From assembly GCF_007625055.1 (NCBI RefSeq), contig NZ_VMQS01000007.1, positions 14,824-57,586 of the forward strand: 42,763 bases of DNA. Direction: 5' to 3'. This document shows positions 1 through 10,116 of the stretch, one piece after another. The translations under genes were made by a program, and so were the position numbers. Each line of letters starts with the position of its first letter. Position 1 is the first letter of the stretch. The notes beneath the pieces are model-generated. The model saw only the letters and a list, made by a program, of their open reading frames with translations, ran no database searches and was not told the DNA's origin. Origin of the DNA: Halomonas sp. (GTDB taxonomy: Bacteria; Pseudomonadota; Gammaproteobacteria; Pseudomonadales; Halomonadaceae).

Positions 1-20
1 TGTGGATTTGCTGGGAGCGG

Positions 21-42
21 GCGGCCTTCGGGCCGCTTTTTT
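21..42 (+). terminator. Rho-independent terminator of an upstream gene
   Basis: A perfect 6-bp GC stem (GCGGCC/GGCCGC) closes a TTCG tetraloop and is followed directly by six T. It ends a plus-strand transcript whose gene lies left of the window and is not visible here. Confidence 0.85.
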
Positions 43-159
43 GTGCGCGTAATAAAATTCTGGCTGACATTTTTCAGGCGGTGGCGACACCCGTACCGCA
101 AACCACGTGTTTACTGGCGTTCACACAAGGTGCCGCGCCACTACCTGAATAAAGTCAGG

Positions 160-483
160 TTAGCGTTCGAGCTTTTCCAACTTGCCCTTCTTGCCATCCC
201 ATTCTTCCGCATCGGGTAATGGGTCTTTTTTCTCGGCAATATTGGGCCATACATCTGCCAGCTCGGCATTGAGTTCGATAAACTGTTCCTGGCCATCAGG
301 CAGTTCATCCTCTGAAAAAATGGCTTCTGCAGGGCACTCCGGCTCGCAGAGGGCGCAGTCTATACACTCATCAGGGTGAATGACGAGAAAGTTGGGGCCT
401 TCGTAAAAACAGTCGACCGGGCAGACTTCCACGCAGTCGGTATATTTGCATTGAATGCAATTCTCGGTCACGACAAACGTCAT
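160..483 (-). CDS. fdxA: Ferredoxin FdxA, 7Fe-8S type
   Basis: Small electron-transfer protein of the cytosol, 107 residues. The N-terminus MTFVVTENC is followed by an irregular first cluster motif (Cys at about 9, 12, 17 and 21) and a regular CxxCxxC...CP motif ([12 protein letters not shown]). That is the pattern of the [3Fe-4S][4Fe-4S] FdxA family. A charged C-terminal extension of about 50 residues is normal for the family. The ATG at 483 is preferred over an upstream in-frame start at 501: it has an AGAGGAAG ribosome-binding site at good distance and gives the standard N-terminus. It lies downstream of mutS on the same strand, a common gammaproteobacterial pairing, but the 167-bp AT-rich gap suggests its own promoter. 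Its electron partner cannot be told from sequence. Confidence 0.95.
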   Translation of the reverse strand: MTFVVTENCIQCKYTDCVEVCPVDCFYEGPNFLVIHPDECIDCALCEPECPAEAIFSEDELPDGQEQFIELNAELADVWPNIAEKKDPLPDAEEWDGKKGKLEKLER

Positions 484-553
484 CGTTAACTTCCTCTTCA
501 AGTGCTGGTTATGTCGTCAGGTAGCATACCCAGACTGGTTTGATAACTTTTGG

Positions 554-575
554 ATATAAAATTTATATTTTATAT
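554..575. promoter_or_regulatory. AT-only perfect palindrome upstream of fdxA
   Basis: Nine bases (ATATAAAAT) are repeated in inverted order after a 4-base TTAT spacer, inside a very AT-rich stretch 71-92 bp upstream of the fdxA start. No T-run follows on either strand that would make a terminator. It could be an operator or simply the -10 region of the fdxA promoter. No regulator is recognised. Confidence 0.3.
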
Positions 576-650
576 AAATAAAGAGTTGTATTTTAGAGGC
601 TGACAGCTGCTCGCAGCAAGTACCTGTACCCGTAATGGGTGATTATTCTA

Positions 651-3218
651 TTACACCCGCTCCCGCCACTGATATAGCAATTCAAGTGCCTGGCGAGGTG
701 AGAGTTCATCAATCGCGAGACTTTCCAGGGCTTCCACTACGGGGTGGGGCACCTGGGAAAAAAGGTCATCCTGTAGCGGTGCTGTCTGCGCGCTTGAGGC
801 CTTGGGCAGGGCTTCGTTGTCTGGTTTTTCAAGGCTGTGCAGGGTTTCCCTGGCACGCCGAATGACGCTGGAAGGTACGCCTGCCAGCTGGGCAACCTGA
901 AGGCCATAGCTCTGGCTGGCAGGGCCCGGCTCAATACGGTGCATGAATATGATGCGGTCGCCGTGTTCAGTAGCTGTCAGATGAATATTGGCGACACTGT
1001 CGGCATGTTCCGGCAAGGCGGTCATTTCAAAGTAGTGTGTGGCAAATAGCGTCAAGGCACGCAGTTTGGCGAGATGTTCCGCGCTGGCCCAGGCCAATGA
1101 AAGACCATCGAAGGTGCTGGTGCCCCGGCCAATCTCGTCCATCAGTACCAGGCTTTGAGAGGTCGCGTTGTGCAGGATGTTGGCGGTTTCGGTCATTTCA
1201 ACCATAAAGGTTGAGCGCCCACCCGCGAGGTCATCGGAGGAGCCAATACGGGTGAAAATACGATCAATCGGGCCGATTTCTGCTGCATCGGCAGGTACAA
1301 AGCTGCCGCAGTGAGCCAGTAGGGTGATCAGCGCTGCCTGGCGCATGTAGGTCGATTTGCCGCCCATGTTGGGGCCAGTAATGATCAACATGGCCTGTTT
1401 TGGGTGGAGATTGACATCGTTGGGTACAAAAGGTGTTTCGCTGACTTGCTCAACCACTGGATGGCGTCCGGCACGAATGCTGATGCCGGTGTCTTCCGCA
1501 AGCGCCGGGCGCACCCAGTCCAGTGCATCGGCGCGCTCGGCAAAAGCGCACAGGACGTCCAGTTCCGCCAGGGCACGAGCGCTGGCCTGAAGCGCATGCA
1601 GGTGCGTGTTGAGTTCATCCAGCAAACGTTCATACAGCCATTTTTCACGACTCAAGGCGCGTGATTTAGCGGACAGCGCCTTGTCTTCAAATTCCTTTAG
1701 TTCAGGAATGATAAAACGCTCGGCATTCTTGAGGGTCTGGCGTCGAATATACTCGGCCGGGGCCTGTTGGGCCTGGGCGCGGGGAAGCTCAATAAAATAA
1801 CCATGTACCCGATTATAGCCGACCTTAAGGTGGCTAAGCCCGGTGCGTTCGCGCTCACGTGTTTCCAGAGCGATCAGGTAGTCGCCGGCGTTTTCGGCCA
1901 GACCGCGCTGCTCGTCTAGCTCGTCATCAAAGCCCTTGGCAATCACACCCCCTTCACGGATGACGACAGGTGGGTTCTCAACGATGGCTCGCTGCAGGGT
2001 ATCGCCAAGCACCGGATAAGGCTGGATATGGGAGCGCAGACGGTCGATGATACTGCCACTTTCCACTTGGCTTAGCAGTGTCTGCAACTCTGGCAGGGTG
2101 GCCAGCGCGTCACGAAGTCTGGCCAGGTCCCTTGGTCGAGCGCTGTAGAGTGCCACACGGGAGAGAATACGTTCTACATCGCCGACAGCGTTGAGCGTCT
2201 CGCGCAGGCCCAGGTAGGCAACATCAAGCTGCAGAAGTGCAACCCCGGCCTGGCGATCATGGATGATGTCACGCTGGCGCAGGGGGCGGTTGAGCCAACG
2301 TTTCAACAGGCGTGAACCCATGGCGGTGGCACAGGTGTCGAGTACGCTGGCCAGGGTGTTTTCGCTGCCCCCGCCGAGGTTGGTATCGATCTCCAGGTTA
2401 CGTCGGCTGGCGGCATCAATCACCACCGCATCGTCTCGGTTTTCAACCCTGATCGAGGTGACATGTGGCAGGCGAGAGCGCTGAGTATCGCGGGCATAAT
2501 CGATCAGAACGCCAGCGGCAATCAGGGCCGTGGTAAGGTGTGCACAGCCGAAGCCGCGCAGATCCTGCACGTCAAACTGATCACACAGGCTCCGGGTGGC
2601 ACTGTCCAGATCATACAGCCACTCTCCCTGGCGGCGCAGGCCAGGCTGGACGGAAAGCGGTTCTGGTAGCGCGAGATTTTCCGGCACCAGCAGCTCTGCC
2701 GGCGACAGCCGGGTCAACTCAGCAAGCATCTCTTCGTCACTTTCAAGCTCCAAAAGGCTGAACTGTCCGCTGGAAAGCTCCAACCAGGCGATTCCCCATT
2801 GGGTTTGATGAGAGGCAATGGCGGCCAGGACGTTATCGCGGTGAGCATCCAGCAGGGCCTCATCGTGCAGGGTTCCAGGGGTGACGATGCGCACTACCTT
2901 GCGCTCTACCGGGCCCTTGCTGGTGGCCGGGTCGCCAATCTGCTCGCAGATAGCGACGGATTCTCCCGCGTTGACCAACCGTGCCAGATAACCTTCCGCA
3001 CTGTGGTAGGGCACTCCCGCCATAGGGATAGGTTGGCCGCCTGACTGGCCACGCTGGGTAAGAGTGATATCGAGAAGGGCGGCAGCGCGCTTGGCGTCAT
3101 CGAAAAAAAGCTCGTAGAAATCCCCCATGCGATAAAACAGCAAAACATCAGGGTGTTCGCGTTTGATATTCAGGTATTGAGCAATCATCGGCGTGTTTGC
3201 CGGGCTGGTATTGGCCAT
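651..3218 (-). CDS. mutS: DNA mismatch repair protein MutS
   Basis: Mismatch-recognition ATPase of methyl-directed repair, 855 residues as called, which is normal for MutS I. The mismatch-binding Phe-X-Glu motif is in GDFYELFF at about residues 32-39 (Phe34, Glu36). Walker [10 protein letters not shown] is near 613-621 and Walker [14 protein letters not shown] near 688-700. The C-terminal helix ending LYQWRERV is the usual dimer/tetramer end. The open frame could begin at a GTG at 3245, but the ATG at 3218 has an AGGA site 7 bases upstream and gives the typical short N-terminus before MIAQYL. It is divergent from pncC across 166 bp. All key motifs are intact, so a functional protein is expected. 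Confidence 0.98.
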   Translation of the reverse strand: MANTSPANTPMIAQYLNIKREHPDVLLFYRMGDFYELFFDDAKRAAALLDITLTQRGQSGGQPIPMAGVPYHSAEGYLARLVNAGESVAICEQIGDPATSKGPVERKVVRIVTPGTLHDEALLDAHRDNVLAAIASHQTQWGIAWLELSSGQFSLLELESDEEMLAELTRLSPAELLVPENLALPEPLSVQPGLRRQGEWLYDLDSATRSLCDQFDVQDLRGFGCAHLTTALIAAGVLIDYARDTQRSRLPHVTSIRVENRDDAVVIDAASRRNLEIDTNLGGGSENTLASVLDTCATAMGSRLLKRWLNRPLRQRDIIHDRQAGVALLQLDVAYLGLRETLNAVGDVERILSRVALYSARPRDLARLRDALATLPELQTLLSQVESGSIIDRLRSHIQPYPVLGDTLQRAIVENPPVVIREGGVIAKGFDDELDEQRGLAENAGDYLIALETRERERTGLSHLKVGYNRVHGYFIELPRAQAQQAPAEYIRRQTLKNAERFIIPELKEFEDKALSAKSRALSREKWLYERLLDELNTHLHALQASARALAELDVLCAFAERADALDWVRPALAEDTGISIRAGRHPVVEQVSETPFVPNDVNLHPKQAMLIITGPNMGGKSTYMRQAALITLLAHCGSFVPADAAEIGPIDRIFTRIGSSDDLAGGRSTFMVEMTETANILHNATSQSLVLMDEIGRGTSTFDGLSLAWASAEHLAKLRALTLFATHYFEMTALPEHADSVANIHLTATEHGDRIIFMHRIEPGPASQSYGLQVAQLAGVPSSVIRRARETLHSLEKPDNEALPKASSAQTAPLQDDLFSQVPHPVVEALESLAIDELSPRQALELLYQWRERV

Positions 3219-3384
3219 GAATGTCCTGAAATAAGCTGGGCGCACGCTTTATACTGGCTTGCGCGCGGTTCCGTGAATTAGGTTCTACGCTTGAATGGAT
3301 AAACGCTTGGGAAAGCGGCCATTCTTTAGCTACGCAAAAGCCGTTATTCTACGCTGAAGTCATCACTGACATGAAGGAGTGAGC

Positions 3385-3897
3385 ATGGAGCCAAGCGTTG
3401 AAAGCCTGAAAAATCTGGATCTGACCTTGTTGGCGCAGCGGTTGGGCAAACTATGCCAGCAGCACCAGCTTGAGATTGCGACGGCAGAGTCCTGTACTGG
3501 AGGTGGTATTGCCAGTGCCATAACGGCGGTGCCAGGAAGTTCAGCCTACTTTGCAACCGGTTATGTGACCTATTCCAATATGGCTAAAACCCGTCTACTG
3601 GGAGTGGAAGCTTCGACACTGGCCAGTGAAGGTGCGGTCAGTGAAGGCGTTGTCAAGGCCATGGTGGCCGGTGCCTGCCAGGAAAGCGGTGCAGACCTTG
3701 CCGTGGCCGTGAGCGGCGTGGCAGGTCCTGACGGCGGTAGCCCGGAAAAACCCGTGGGGACCGTCTGGCTGGCATGGGGGAGTCTGCAGGCCCAGCAGGC
3801 GGAATGTCTGCATTTCCCTGGCGACCGCCACGCTGTGCGTGAACAGACGGTGCGCCAGGCGTTGGCGACCTTGATCCTGTCAATCAGTGAGCGGTAA
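3385..3897 (+). CDS. pncC: Nicotinamide-nucleotide amidase PncC (CinA C-terminal family)
   Basis: Deamidates nicotinamide mononucleotide to nicotinate mononucleotide in NAD recycling; 170 residues, the usual single-domain size. The family motif AESCTGG lies at residues 34-40, followed by the IASAITAVPGSSAYF segment and a VSGVAGPDGGS loop, all typical of the CinA amidase domain. The N-terminal molybdopterin-like domain of full CinA is absent, as in E. coli PncC. AAGGAG at 3373-3378 directly abuts a GTG at 3379, so the ATG at 3385, six bases further on, is the better start. The gene lies directly upstream of recA, as in many gammaproteobacteria, but recA has its own promoter. Confidence 0.95.
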   Translation: MEPSVESLKNLDLTLLAQRLGKLCQQHQLEIATAESCTGGGIASAITAVPGSSAYFATGYVTYSNMAKTRLLGVEASTLASEGAVSEGVVKAMVAGACQESGADLAVAVSGVAGPDGGSPEKPVGTVWLAWGSLQAQQAECLHFPGDRHAVREQTVRQALATLILSISER

Positions 3898-3930
3898 GCA
3901 GCGAACTGCGAATAATACGCGCCAGAGCAT

Positions 3931-3975
3931 TTGTTTATGGTGGAAAATTTGGCATACTACTGGCTAGTTATACAG
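3931..3975 (+). promoter_or_regulatory. recA promoter with LexA (SOS) box
   Basis: A -35 TTGTTT (3931-3936) is 16 bp from a -10 CATACT (3953-3958). Overlapping its downstream edge is CTGG-N8-ACAG at 3960-3975, flanked by TA on the left, close to the E. coli recA SOS box. It differs from CTGT-N8-ACAG by one base in the left half. The position, at the transcription start and about 20 bp before the recA ATG, is where LexA represses recA. Confidence 0.8.
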
Positions 3976-3996
3976 CATCTTATGAGGAGTTTTTAA

Positions 3997-5115
3997 ATGG
4001 CTCAGGACGAAAACCGCACCAAGGCGCTCAACGCAGCGCTCAGCCAGATTGATCGTCAATTCGGTAAAGGCACTGTTATGCGTCTGGGTGATACGCCCCG
4101 CGTGGTGATGCCGTCCGTGTCCACAGGCTCCTTGGGGCTGGATATCGCCCTGGGCATCGGTGGTCTGCCGTTCGGCCGTGTCTGCGAAATTTTCGGCCCG
4201 GAATCCTCCGGTAAAACCACGCTGACCCTGTCGGTGATCGCCCAGGCGCAAAAGCAGGGTAAGGTATGCGCCTTTGTGGACGCCGAGCACGCACTGGATC
4301 CTAGCTATGCCGAAAAGCTGGGTGTCAATCTCGATGATCTCCTGGTATCTCAGCCCGATACCGGTGAACAGGCGCTGGAAATTACCGATATGCTGGTTCG
4401 TTCCGGCGGCGTTGATGTGATTGTCATCGACTCGGTAGCGGCCCTGACGCCACGGGCGGAAATTGAAGGCGAGATGGGGGATTCCCACGTCGGCCTGCAG
4501 GCCCGTCTGATGTCACAGGCGCTGCGCAAGATCACTGGTAACATCAAGAACGCCAACTGCCTGGTGGTGTTTATTAACCAGATTCGCATGAAGATCGGCG
4601 TCATGTTTGGCAGCCCGGAAACAACGACCGGGGGTAATGCGCTGAAGTTCTATGCCAGCGTGCGTCTGGATATTCGGCGTACTGGTTCGGTCAAGTCCGG
4701 TGATGAAGTAACCGGTAATGAAACCCGTGTCAAAGTGGTTAAAAACAAGGTGGCGCCACCGTTCAAGCAGGCCGAGTTCCAGATTCTCTATGGCAAGGGG
4801 ATCTATCACGCCGGTGAAGTGATTGATCTGGGCGTACAGTGCAACCTGGTTGATAAAGCCGGTGCATGGTACAGCTATAAAGGCAAAAAAATTGGTCAGG
4901 GTAAGGCGAACTCCGCCCAGTATCTGGAAGACCACCCGGAAATCATGGAAGAGATTGAAAGCCAGATCCGTGGTCAGCTGCTTGCCCCGCCAGAGCCTAA
5001 TGACAAGGATCTGGAAGAAAAACCCGTGAAAGAAAAAGCCAGTGGTAAAAAAGCTTCAAAGGCAGCCGCCTCGGATGAGACAGCCTTTGAACCCGACAGT
5101 GGGGATCTGCTGTAA
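3997..5115 (+). CDS. recA: Recombinase A
   Basis: Strand-exchange ATPase and SOS co-protease; 372 residues, slightly longer than E. coli RecA because of a Lys/Glu/Ser-rich C-terminal tail (from about 335). Walker [10 protein letters not shown] is at 67-75 with Lys73. The MAW-type segment and loops L1 (around EGEMGDSH) and L2 ([15 protein letters not shown]) are intact. The ATG at 3997 has GAGGAG at 3984-3989. recX follows after 3 bp, so the two are cotranscribed from the SOS promoter upstream. The acidic end (DSGDLL) matches the usual regulatory tail. Confidence 0.99.
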   Translation: MAQDENRTKALNAALSQIDRQFGKGTVMRLGDTPRVVMPSVSTGSLGLDIALGIGGLPFGRVCEIFGPESSGKTTLTLSVIAQAQKQGKVCAFVDAEHALDPSYAEKLGVNLDDLLVSQPDTGEQALEITDMLVRSGGVDVIVIDSVAALTPRAEIEGEMGDSHVGLQARLMSQALRKITGNIKNANCLVVFINQIRMKIGVMFGSPETTTGGNALKFYASVRLDIRRTGSVKSGDEVTGNETRVKVVKNKVAPPFKQAEFQILYGKGIYHAGEVIDLGVQCNLVDKAGAWYSYKGKKIGQGKANSAQYLEDHPEIMEEIESQIRGQLLAPPEPNDKDLEEKPVKEKASGKKASKAAASDETAFEPDSGDLL

Positions 5116-5118
5116 TTT

Positions 5119-5580
5119 ATGGGATGGGGTAAAGAGCCACCTTCACCTCGTGAAATGGCCATTGCTCTGCTGGCCCGGCGCGAGTATTCCCGCGCCGAGC
5201 TAGCGACACGTTTGCAGGCCAAGCAGATACCTGCTGATGACATTGCCCTCTGCCTGGATGAGCTGGCCGATAGAGGCTGGCAGTCTGATGCGCGTTTTGC
5301 GGCCAGCTTCATACGTACGCGTGTGCTGCGTGGGCAGGGCTGGCGGCGTATAGAAAACGACCTTCGCCAGCGTGGGGTTGATGGTGAGATTATCCGTGCG
5401 GCGCACAACGATGTGGTCGAGCAGGAAGCCATCGACTGGTTTGAGCTGGCCCGTGACGTGTTGGTAAGACGGTTTGATTCGCCCGGGCAGACTCCCAAAG
5501 AGCGTGCCAGGCGTGAGCGTTTCCTGCTGGGGCGCGGTTTTGACTACGAACAGATCCGTTACGCCCTATCATGCCTTTGA
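5119..5580 (+). CDS. recX: RecA regulatory protein RecX
   Basis: Binds RecA filaments and limits recombinase and co-protease activity; 153 residues. It is made of short three-helix repeats with the family pattern: LLARREYSRAELATRL near residue 18, LADRGWQSDARFAASFIRTR near 50, and a final RERFLLGRGFDYEQIRYAL. It begins 3 bp after the recA stop with no clear Shine-Dalgarno site, so translation probably depends on ribosomes finishing recA, which would keep RecX low relative to RecA. A terminator follows at 5626. Confidence 0.93.
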   Translation: MGWGKEPPSPREMAIALLARREYSRAELATRLQAKQIPADDIALCLDELADRGWQSDARFAASFIRTRVLRGQGWRRIENDLRQRGVDGEIIRAAHNDVVEQEAIDWFELARDVLVRRFDSPGQTPKERARRERFLLGRGFDYEQIRYALSCL

Positions 5581-5625
5581 TACCCGCGTAAATCCTGTAG
5601 CTTCTTTCCTTTAAGATGCTGTGAG

Positions 5626-5646
5626 AACCCCGTGCAAGGGGTTTTT
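5626..5646 (+). terminator. Rho-independent terminator after recA-recX
   Basis: The inverted repeat AACCCC/GGGGTT has a 6-base loop and runs into a T-rich end (TTTTT at 5642-5646). It lies 46 bp past the recX stop and before the alaS promoter. Confidence 0.85.
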
Positions 5647-5679
5647 CAATGCCTTCTCCTTCCCTGCCGCTTTAGTCAT

Positions 5680-5698
5680 TTGACAACTACGCTATAAT
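5680..5698 (+). promoter_or_regulatory. Probable alaS promoter
   Basis: A perfect -10 hexamer TATAAT lies at 5693-5698, 75 bp before the alaS start. A perfect TTGACA lies at 5680-5685, but only 7 bp away, too close to serve as its -35. The hexamer at normal distance (5671-5676, TTTAGT) is weak. The -10 is probably real; the role of the TTGACA is unclear. Confidence 0.55.
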
Positions 5699-5773
5699 AG
5701 CTTCTTTTGCGACCCCTTTGGGTAGCGGTTAGATCGCCCTGGGGCATGACGCCATCTCGTTAACGGATACCCT

Positions 5774-8383
5774 ATGAAAAGCGCAGCCATCAGACAGGCC
5801 TTTCTTGATTATTTTGAACATCACGGGCATACGCCGGTAGCGTCCAGCTCACTGGTGCCGGGCAATGATCCGACCTTGCTGTTTACCAACGCCGGCATGG
5901 TGCCATTCAAGGATGTCTTCCTGGGGCGCGATCCGCGTCCCTATGTCCGCGCCGTTTCCGCCCAGCGTTGTGTTCGGGCGGGCGGTAAGCATAACGACCT
6001 GGATAACGTTGGCTATACTGCGCGCCATCATACGTTTTTCGAGATGCTCGGCAATTTCAGCTTTGGCGACTACTTCAAGCGCGATGCCATCAGCTTTGCC
6101 TGGAACTTTCTGACCCAGACATTAGGGCTGCCGAAGGAAAAGCTCTGGGTGACGGTGCATATCAGTGATGACGAAGCAGAAAAAATCTGGAAGGACGAGA
6201 TTGGCATAGACCCCGAGCGCTTTTCCAAGCTGGATGAAGATAACTTCTGGCAGATGGGTGATACGGGCCCTTGCGGACCAAGCTCAGAAATCTTCTATGA
6301 CCATGGACCAGAAGTGTGGGGTGGCCCGCCGGGAAGCCCGGAAGAAGATGGTGATCGCTATATCGAAATATGGAATCTGGTGTTCATGCAGTTCGACCGG
6401 GATGCGGCAGGCAATATGAACCCGCTTCCCAAGCCTTCGATTGATACCGGCATGGGGCTTGAGCGGGTAGCGGCGGTCATGCAAGGCGTGCACTCCAACT
6501 ACGACATTGATCTTTTTCAGAATCTGCTCAAGGCCTCGGCACAGGCAACGGGTCACGCCGACATCTCGACACCATCGCTGCGCGTAATTGCTGATCACAT
6601 CCGCTCCTGTGCGTTTCTGATTGCCGATGGCGTGTTGCCTTCAAACGAAGGGCGCGGCTATGTGTTGCGTCGGATTATCCGTCGCGCGGTGCGTCATGGC
6701 CACAAGTTGGGGGCAAACGAACCCTTCTTTCACACCCTGGTGGAAGCACTGGATGTGGAAATGGGCGATGCCTACCCGGAGCTGCGAGAGGCAAAAGCCC
6801 AGATTGCGCGTATTCTGCTCAAGGAAGAAGAGCAGTTTGCACGCACGCTGGACCACGGCATGGGGTTGTTGGAAGCCGCGCTGGATGAGCTGGACGGTAA
6901 GGTGCTCCCTGGTGCGACCGTGTTCAAGCTGTATGACACCTATGGTTTCCCCTATGACCTGACGGCTGATGTGTGTCGAGAGCGGGGCGTTAGCCTGGAT
7001 GAGGAAGGCTTTCAGCATGAGCTGAACGCCCAGCGTGAGCGTGCCCGTGCTGCCAGCCAGTTTGGAGCTGACTACAGCGCCACAGTGGCGCTTGACGGTG
7101 AAACCATTTTTAGTGGCTATGATCAGCTGGAAGACGACACCCGGGTGACGGCGCTTGTTGATCATCAGGGTAACGAAATGGCATCGCTTGACGCTGGGCA
7201 AAAAGGCATCGTCGTGCTTGAGCGGACGCCTTTCTACGGCGAGTCGGGCGGTCAGGTGGGCGATACCGGCTATCTGCACTTTGCCAGCGGGCGTTTTCAA
7301 GTGACGGATACCCAGAAACAGAGCGGCCATCACCTTCATTATGGTGTGATGGTGGAAGGTTCGCTTAATGTGGGCAGCCAGGTTCATCCCCAGGTGGATG
7401 CATCGTTGCGGGCGGCTACTGTACGAAACCACTCGGCCACCCACCTGCTGCACAAGGCCTTGCGTATGGTGCTGGGTGACCACGTGCAGCAGAAAGGCTC
7501 GTTGGTAACCGCTGAGCGGCTGCGTTTTGACTTCAGCCATTTTGAGCCGATGACGACGGAAGAGCTCAGGGAAGTCGAACGATTGGTGAATGAGCAGATT
7601 TTGGCCAATGCACCCACCAAAACCCAACAGATGACGCTGGACGAAGCCAAGGCAAAAGGTGCTGCAGCGCTGTTTGAAGCCAAGTATGCAGATAATGTGC
7701 GCGTGCTTACCATTGGCGCCGATGATTTCTCGATTGAATTGTGTGGCGGCACCCATGTGGCACGAAGCGGTGATATCGGTTGTTGTCACCTGGTATCTGA
7801 GGCGGGCATTGCCTCAGGGGTACGGCGTATTGAAGCGATTACCGGCGAGAACGCGCTCAATTATTTCTATCAACAGGAAGCGCGCGTTCAGTCTGTGGGT
7901 GAGCGCCTCAAGGTCAAACCGGAGCAGGTGGAGGCGCGGGTAGACGCTCTGCTTGAACGCAACCGTCAGCTGGAAAAACAGCTCGAGCAGCTCAATGCCA
8001 AGCTGGCAAGTGCTGCAGGCAGCGACATGCTGGCTCAGGCGCAGGATATACAGGGTGTGAAACTGATCGCGACACAGCTTGAAAACGTAGCGGGTAAGGA
8101 GCTGCGCAATGTTATGGATCAGCTGAAAAACAAGCTGGGCTCTGGCGTTATAGTTCTCGGTGTGGCTGACAAGCAAGCGTCTAAAGTCAGCCTGATTGTC
8201 GGTGTAACCCAGGACCTGACGGGCAGCATCAAGGCGGGTGAGCTGGTCAATCACGTCGCTTCCCAGGTAGGCGGTAAAGGGGGCGGTCGTGCTGATATGG
8301 CACAGGCAGGTGGCAGTCAGCCGGATGCCTTGCCCGAGGCCTTGAAGAGTGTTTCAAGCTGGTTGGACAACAAGCTCCATTAA
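5774..8383 (+). CDS. alaS: Alanine-tRNA ligase
   Basis: Charges tRNA-Ala and removes mischarged Ser/Gly; 869 residues, full length. In order it has the class II aminoacylation domain (N-terminal [18 protein letters not shown], then [16 protein letters not shown] near 65-80), the tRNA-recognition region, the editing domain with HSATH near 553-557 and CGGTH near 656-660, and a C-terminal coiled coil plus DHH-linked C-Ala domain ending in a Gly-rich [15 protein letters not shown] segment. All zinc/editing ligands seen are intact. A 5' leader of roughly 70 bases precedes the gene. The start has only a weak ribosome-binding site (GGA at 5764-5766). Confidence 0.99.
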   Translation: MKSAAIRQAFLDYFEHHGHTPVASSSLVPGNDPTLLFTNAGMVPFKDVFLGRDPRPYVRAVSAQRCVRAGGKHNDLDNVGYTARHHTFFEMLGNFSFGDYFKRDAISFAWNFLTQTLGLPKEKLWVTVHISDDEAEKIWKDEIGIDPERFSKLDEDNFWQMGDTGPCGPSSEIFYDHGPEVWGGPPGSPEEDGDRYIEIWNLVFMQFDRDAAGNMNPLPKPSIDTGMGLERVAAVMQGVHSNYDIDLFQNLLKASAQATGHADISTPSLRVIADHIRSCAFLIADGVLPSNEGRGYVLRRIIRRAVRHGHKLGANEPFFHTLVEALDVEMGDAYPELREAKAQIARILLKEEEQFARTLDHGMGLLEAALDELDGKVLPGATVFKLYDTYGFPYDLTADVCRERGVSLDEEGFQHELNAQRERARAASQFGADYSATVALDGETIFSGYDQLEDDTRVTALVDHQGNEMASLDAGQKGIVVLERTPFYGESGGQVGDTGYLHFASGRFQVTDTQKQSGHHLHYGVMVEGSLNVGSQVHPQVDASLRAATVRNHSATHLLHKALRMVLGDHVQQKGSLVTAERLRFDFSHFEPMTTEELREVERLVNEQILANAPTKTQQMTLDEAKAKGAAALFEAKYADNVRVLTIGADDFSIELCGGTHVARSGDIGCCHLVSEAGIASGVRRIEAITGENALNYFYQQEARVQSVGERLKVKPEQVEARVDALLERNRQLEKQLEQLNAKLASAAGSDMLAQAQDIQGVKLIATQLENVAGKELRNVMDQLKNKLGSGVIVLGVADKQASKVSLIVGVTQDLTGSIKAGELVNHVASQVGGKGGGRADMAQAGGSQPDALPEALKSVSSWLDNKLH

Positions 8384-8388
8384 CCGAG

Positions 8389-8418
8389 AGGCCGGTGACA
8401 TTGATGTTACCGGCCTTT
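8389..8418 (+). terminator. Rho-independent terminator after alaS
   Basis: An 11-bp stem (GGCCGGT...ACCGGCC plus inner ACA/TGT with one G-U pair) has a TTGA loop at 8401-8404 and is followed by TTTAT. It starts 6 bp after the alaS stop codon. Confidence 0.8.
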
Positions 8419-8485
8419 ATAGTTATGGCTATAAAGTTTTTAAATACTTCATACTTCAGTTCCGAACGCAACAGGAAAAACCTAT

Positions 8486-9736
8486 ATGGCACTTTACGTT
8501 CAGAAGTTTGGCGGTACCTCGGTGGGGTCTGTCGAGCGCATCAAGGCTGTAGCGCAAAAGGTAAAAGGTTTTCGTGACCAGGGCCATCAGGTAGTGGTGG
8601 TCGTGTCGGCAATGAGCGGTGAAACCAATCGCCTGACTGACATGGCAACAGCCCTTAACAGTGATCCCTCGCCGCGCGAAATGGATATGCTGCTCTCGAC
8701 CGGCGAGCAGGTGACCATTTCCCTGCTCGCCATGGCATTGCAAAGCCTTGAAGTGCCAGCTACTTCGCATACTGGCGCGCAGGTGGGTATCCATACCGAC
8801 CAAGCCTATACCAAGGCGCGAATCCAGCGCATTGAGACAGATGACCTGCGCGAAGATCTGGATGATGGCAAAGTGGTTGTCGTGGCCGGCTTTCAGGGCG
8901 TTGACGAGGAAGGCAATATTACCACGCTTGGCCGTGGTGGTTCAGACACTACTGGGGTAGCGCTGGCCGCCGCACTGGGCGCAGATGAGTGCCAGATCTA
9001 TACGGATGTTGATGGTGTTTATACCACCGATCCGCGTGTATGTTCCAAGGCTCAGCGCCTGGAAAGAATTACGGTTGAAGAAATGCTGGAACTGGCAAGC
9101 CTGGGCTCAAAGGTGTTGCAGATCCGTGCGGTAGAATTCGCTGGTAAATACAACGTTCCCCTGCGGGTGCTGTCGAGCTTTGAAGACGGCCCTGGTACGC
9201 TTATTGTTGCAGACTCTGACCAAGACGAGGACTCCATGGAAGAACCGCTGATCTCCGGTATCGCGTTTACCAAGAACGAAGCCAAATTGACCCTTCTGAA
9301 TACGCCCGATGTGCCAGGCGTTGCATCACGCATCCTGGGGCCGATTGCGGATGCCAATATTGAAGTCGATATGATCGTCCAGAACGTGGCGCCTGCGGGT
9401 GATTATACTGACTTTACCTTTACCGTTGCCAAGGGTGACTACAAAACGACCAAGCGTATTCTGGAAGACACTGTGATGCCTGATCTGGGCGGCGGTGAAC
9501 TGCGTGGTGATGACAATATTGCCAAGGTTTCGCTGGTGGGAGTCGGTATGCGTTCTCACGCCGGTGTCGCTTCCAAGATGTTCCGCGTGTTGGCTGATGA
9601 AAACGTCAACATTCGCATGGTCTCAACGTCGGAAATCAAGATTTCTGTTGTCATTGACGAAAAACATATGGAACTGGCAGTGCAGGCACTTCACGAGGCT
9701 TTTGGCTTGAGCAAGTCTGATATTGAATCCGAGTGA
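8486..9736 (+). CDS. lysC: Aspartate kinase, single-function, ACT-regulated
   Basis: Phosphorylates aspartate, the first step to lysine, threonine, methionine and (in halophiles) ectoine. 416 residues. The amino-acid-kinase domain starts with VQKFGGTSVGS at 5-15 and contains GRGGSDTTGVALAAALGADECQIYTDVDGVYTTDPR near 150-186. Two ACT domains follow from about 265 (TLLNTPDVPGVASRILGPIADANI and VGVGMRSHAGVASKMFRVL), the feedback-sensing part. There is no homoserine dehydrogenase fusion. An AGGAA site lies 13 bases upstream of the ATG. It sits between alaS and csrA as in Pseudomonas. The alpha/beta internal start typical of some aspartokinases was not examined. Confidence 0.96.
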   Translation: MALYVQKFGGTSVGSVERIKAVAQKVKGFRDQGHQVVVVVSAMSGETNRLTDMATALNSDPSPREMDMLLSTGEQVTISLLAMALQSLEVPATSHTGAQVGIHTDQAYTKARIQRIETDDLREDLDDGKVVVVAGFQGVDEEGNITTLGRGGSDTTGVALAAALGADECQIYTDVDGVYTTDPRVCSKAQRLERITVEEMLELASLGSKVLQIRAVEFAGKYNVPLRVLSSFEDGPGTLIVADSDQDEDSMEEPLISGIAFTKNEAKLTLLNTPDVPGVASRILGPIADANIEVDMIVQNVAPAGDYTDFTFTVAKGDYKTTKRILEDTVMPDLGGGELRGDDNIAKVSLVGVGMRSHAGVASKMFRVLADENVNIRMVSTSEIKISVVIDEKHMELAVQALHEAFGLSKSDIESE

Positions 9737-9763
9737 ACGGGCACGGCTGAATGATCAGTTGAC

Positions 9764-9800
9764 AGAAAGCTCATTACTGTAAGGTATTGAGCTTTCTTTC
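9764..9800 (+). terminator. Probable terminator after lysC
   Basis: A perfect 10-bp inverted repeat (AGAAAGCTCA at 9764-9773, TGAGCTTTCT at 9788-9797) encloses a 14-base loop and is followed by a short pyrimidine run. The T-tract is poor, so efficiency is uncertain. Confidence 0.6.
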
Positions 9801-9927
9801 ATTGCGGGCTTGATGTGTTATATTTGTTGTACCAAAAGTGAAATATCGTGTCATGCCCGTATAGGGTTTCGTATTTCGCTGGTGGATACCCCGTTGCATA
9901 CAAGAACGTCTGAGAAGGAGATCAGCC

Positions 9928-10116
9928 ATGCTCATCTTGACCCGCCGAGTCGGCGAAACCCTTATGATTGGTGATGACATCACAGTAACCGTGCTGGGTG
10001 TTAAAGGTAATCAGGTAAGAATCGGTGTGAATGCGCCGAAGGATGTTTCTGTCCATCGTGAAGAAATATACCAGCGCATCCAGCGTGAACGTTCCGTTGA
10101 TGCGAACGATGAATAG
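9928..10116 (+). CDS. csrA: Carbon storage regulator CsrA
   Basis: RNA-binding translational regulator; 62 residues, the standard size. The family start [24 protein letters not shown] is intact, as is the RNA-contacting segment [13 protein letters not shown] near residues 40-53 (Arg44). The upstream AAGGAGA site contains a GGA, which could let CsrA bind its own message, as known in E. coli; that is inference. It lies between lysC and the tRNA operon, the conserved gammaproteobacterial position. Confidence 0.98.
   Translation: MLILTRRVGETLMIGDDITVTVLGVKGNQVRIGVNAPKDVSVHREEIYQRIQRERSVDANDE

Noticed and set aside
143..160. Hairpin ACCTGA/TCAGGT after fdxA as terminator
   Set aside because: The stem is only 6 bp and no T-run follows on the minus strand.
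6641..7789. Long antisense reading frame (382 codons) inside alaS
   Set aside because: It mirrors the conserved alaS frame, has no recognisable domain, no ribosome-binding site and His/Gln-rich composition typical of a shadow frame.
8384..8485. Lysine riboswitch before lysC
   Set aside because: Only about 70 bases remain after the alaS terminator, too short for the L-box aptamer, and no such structure is seen.
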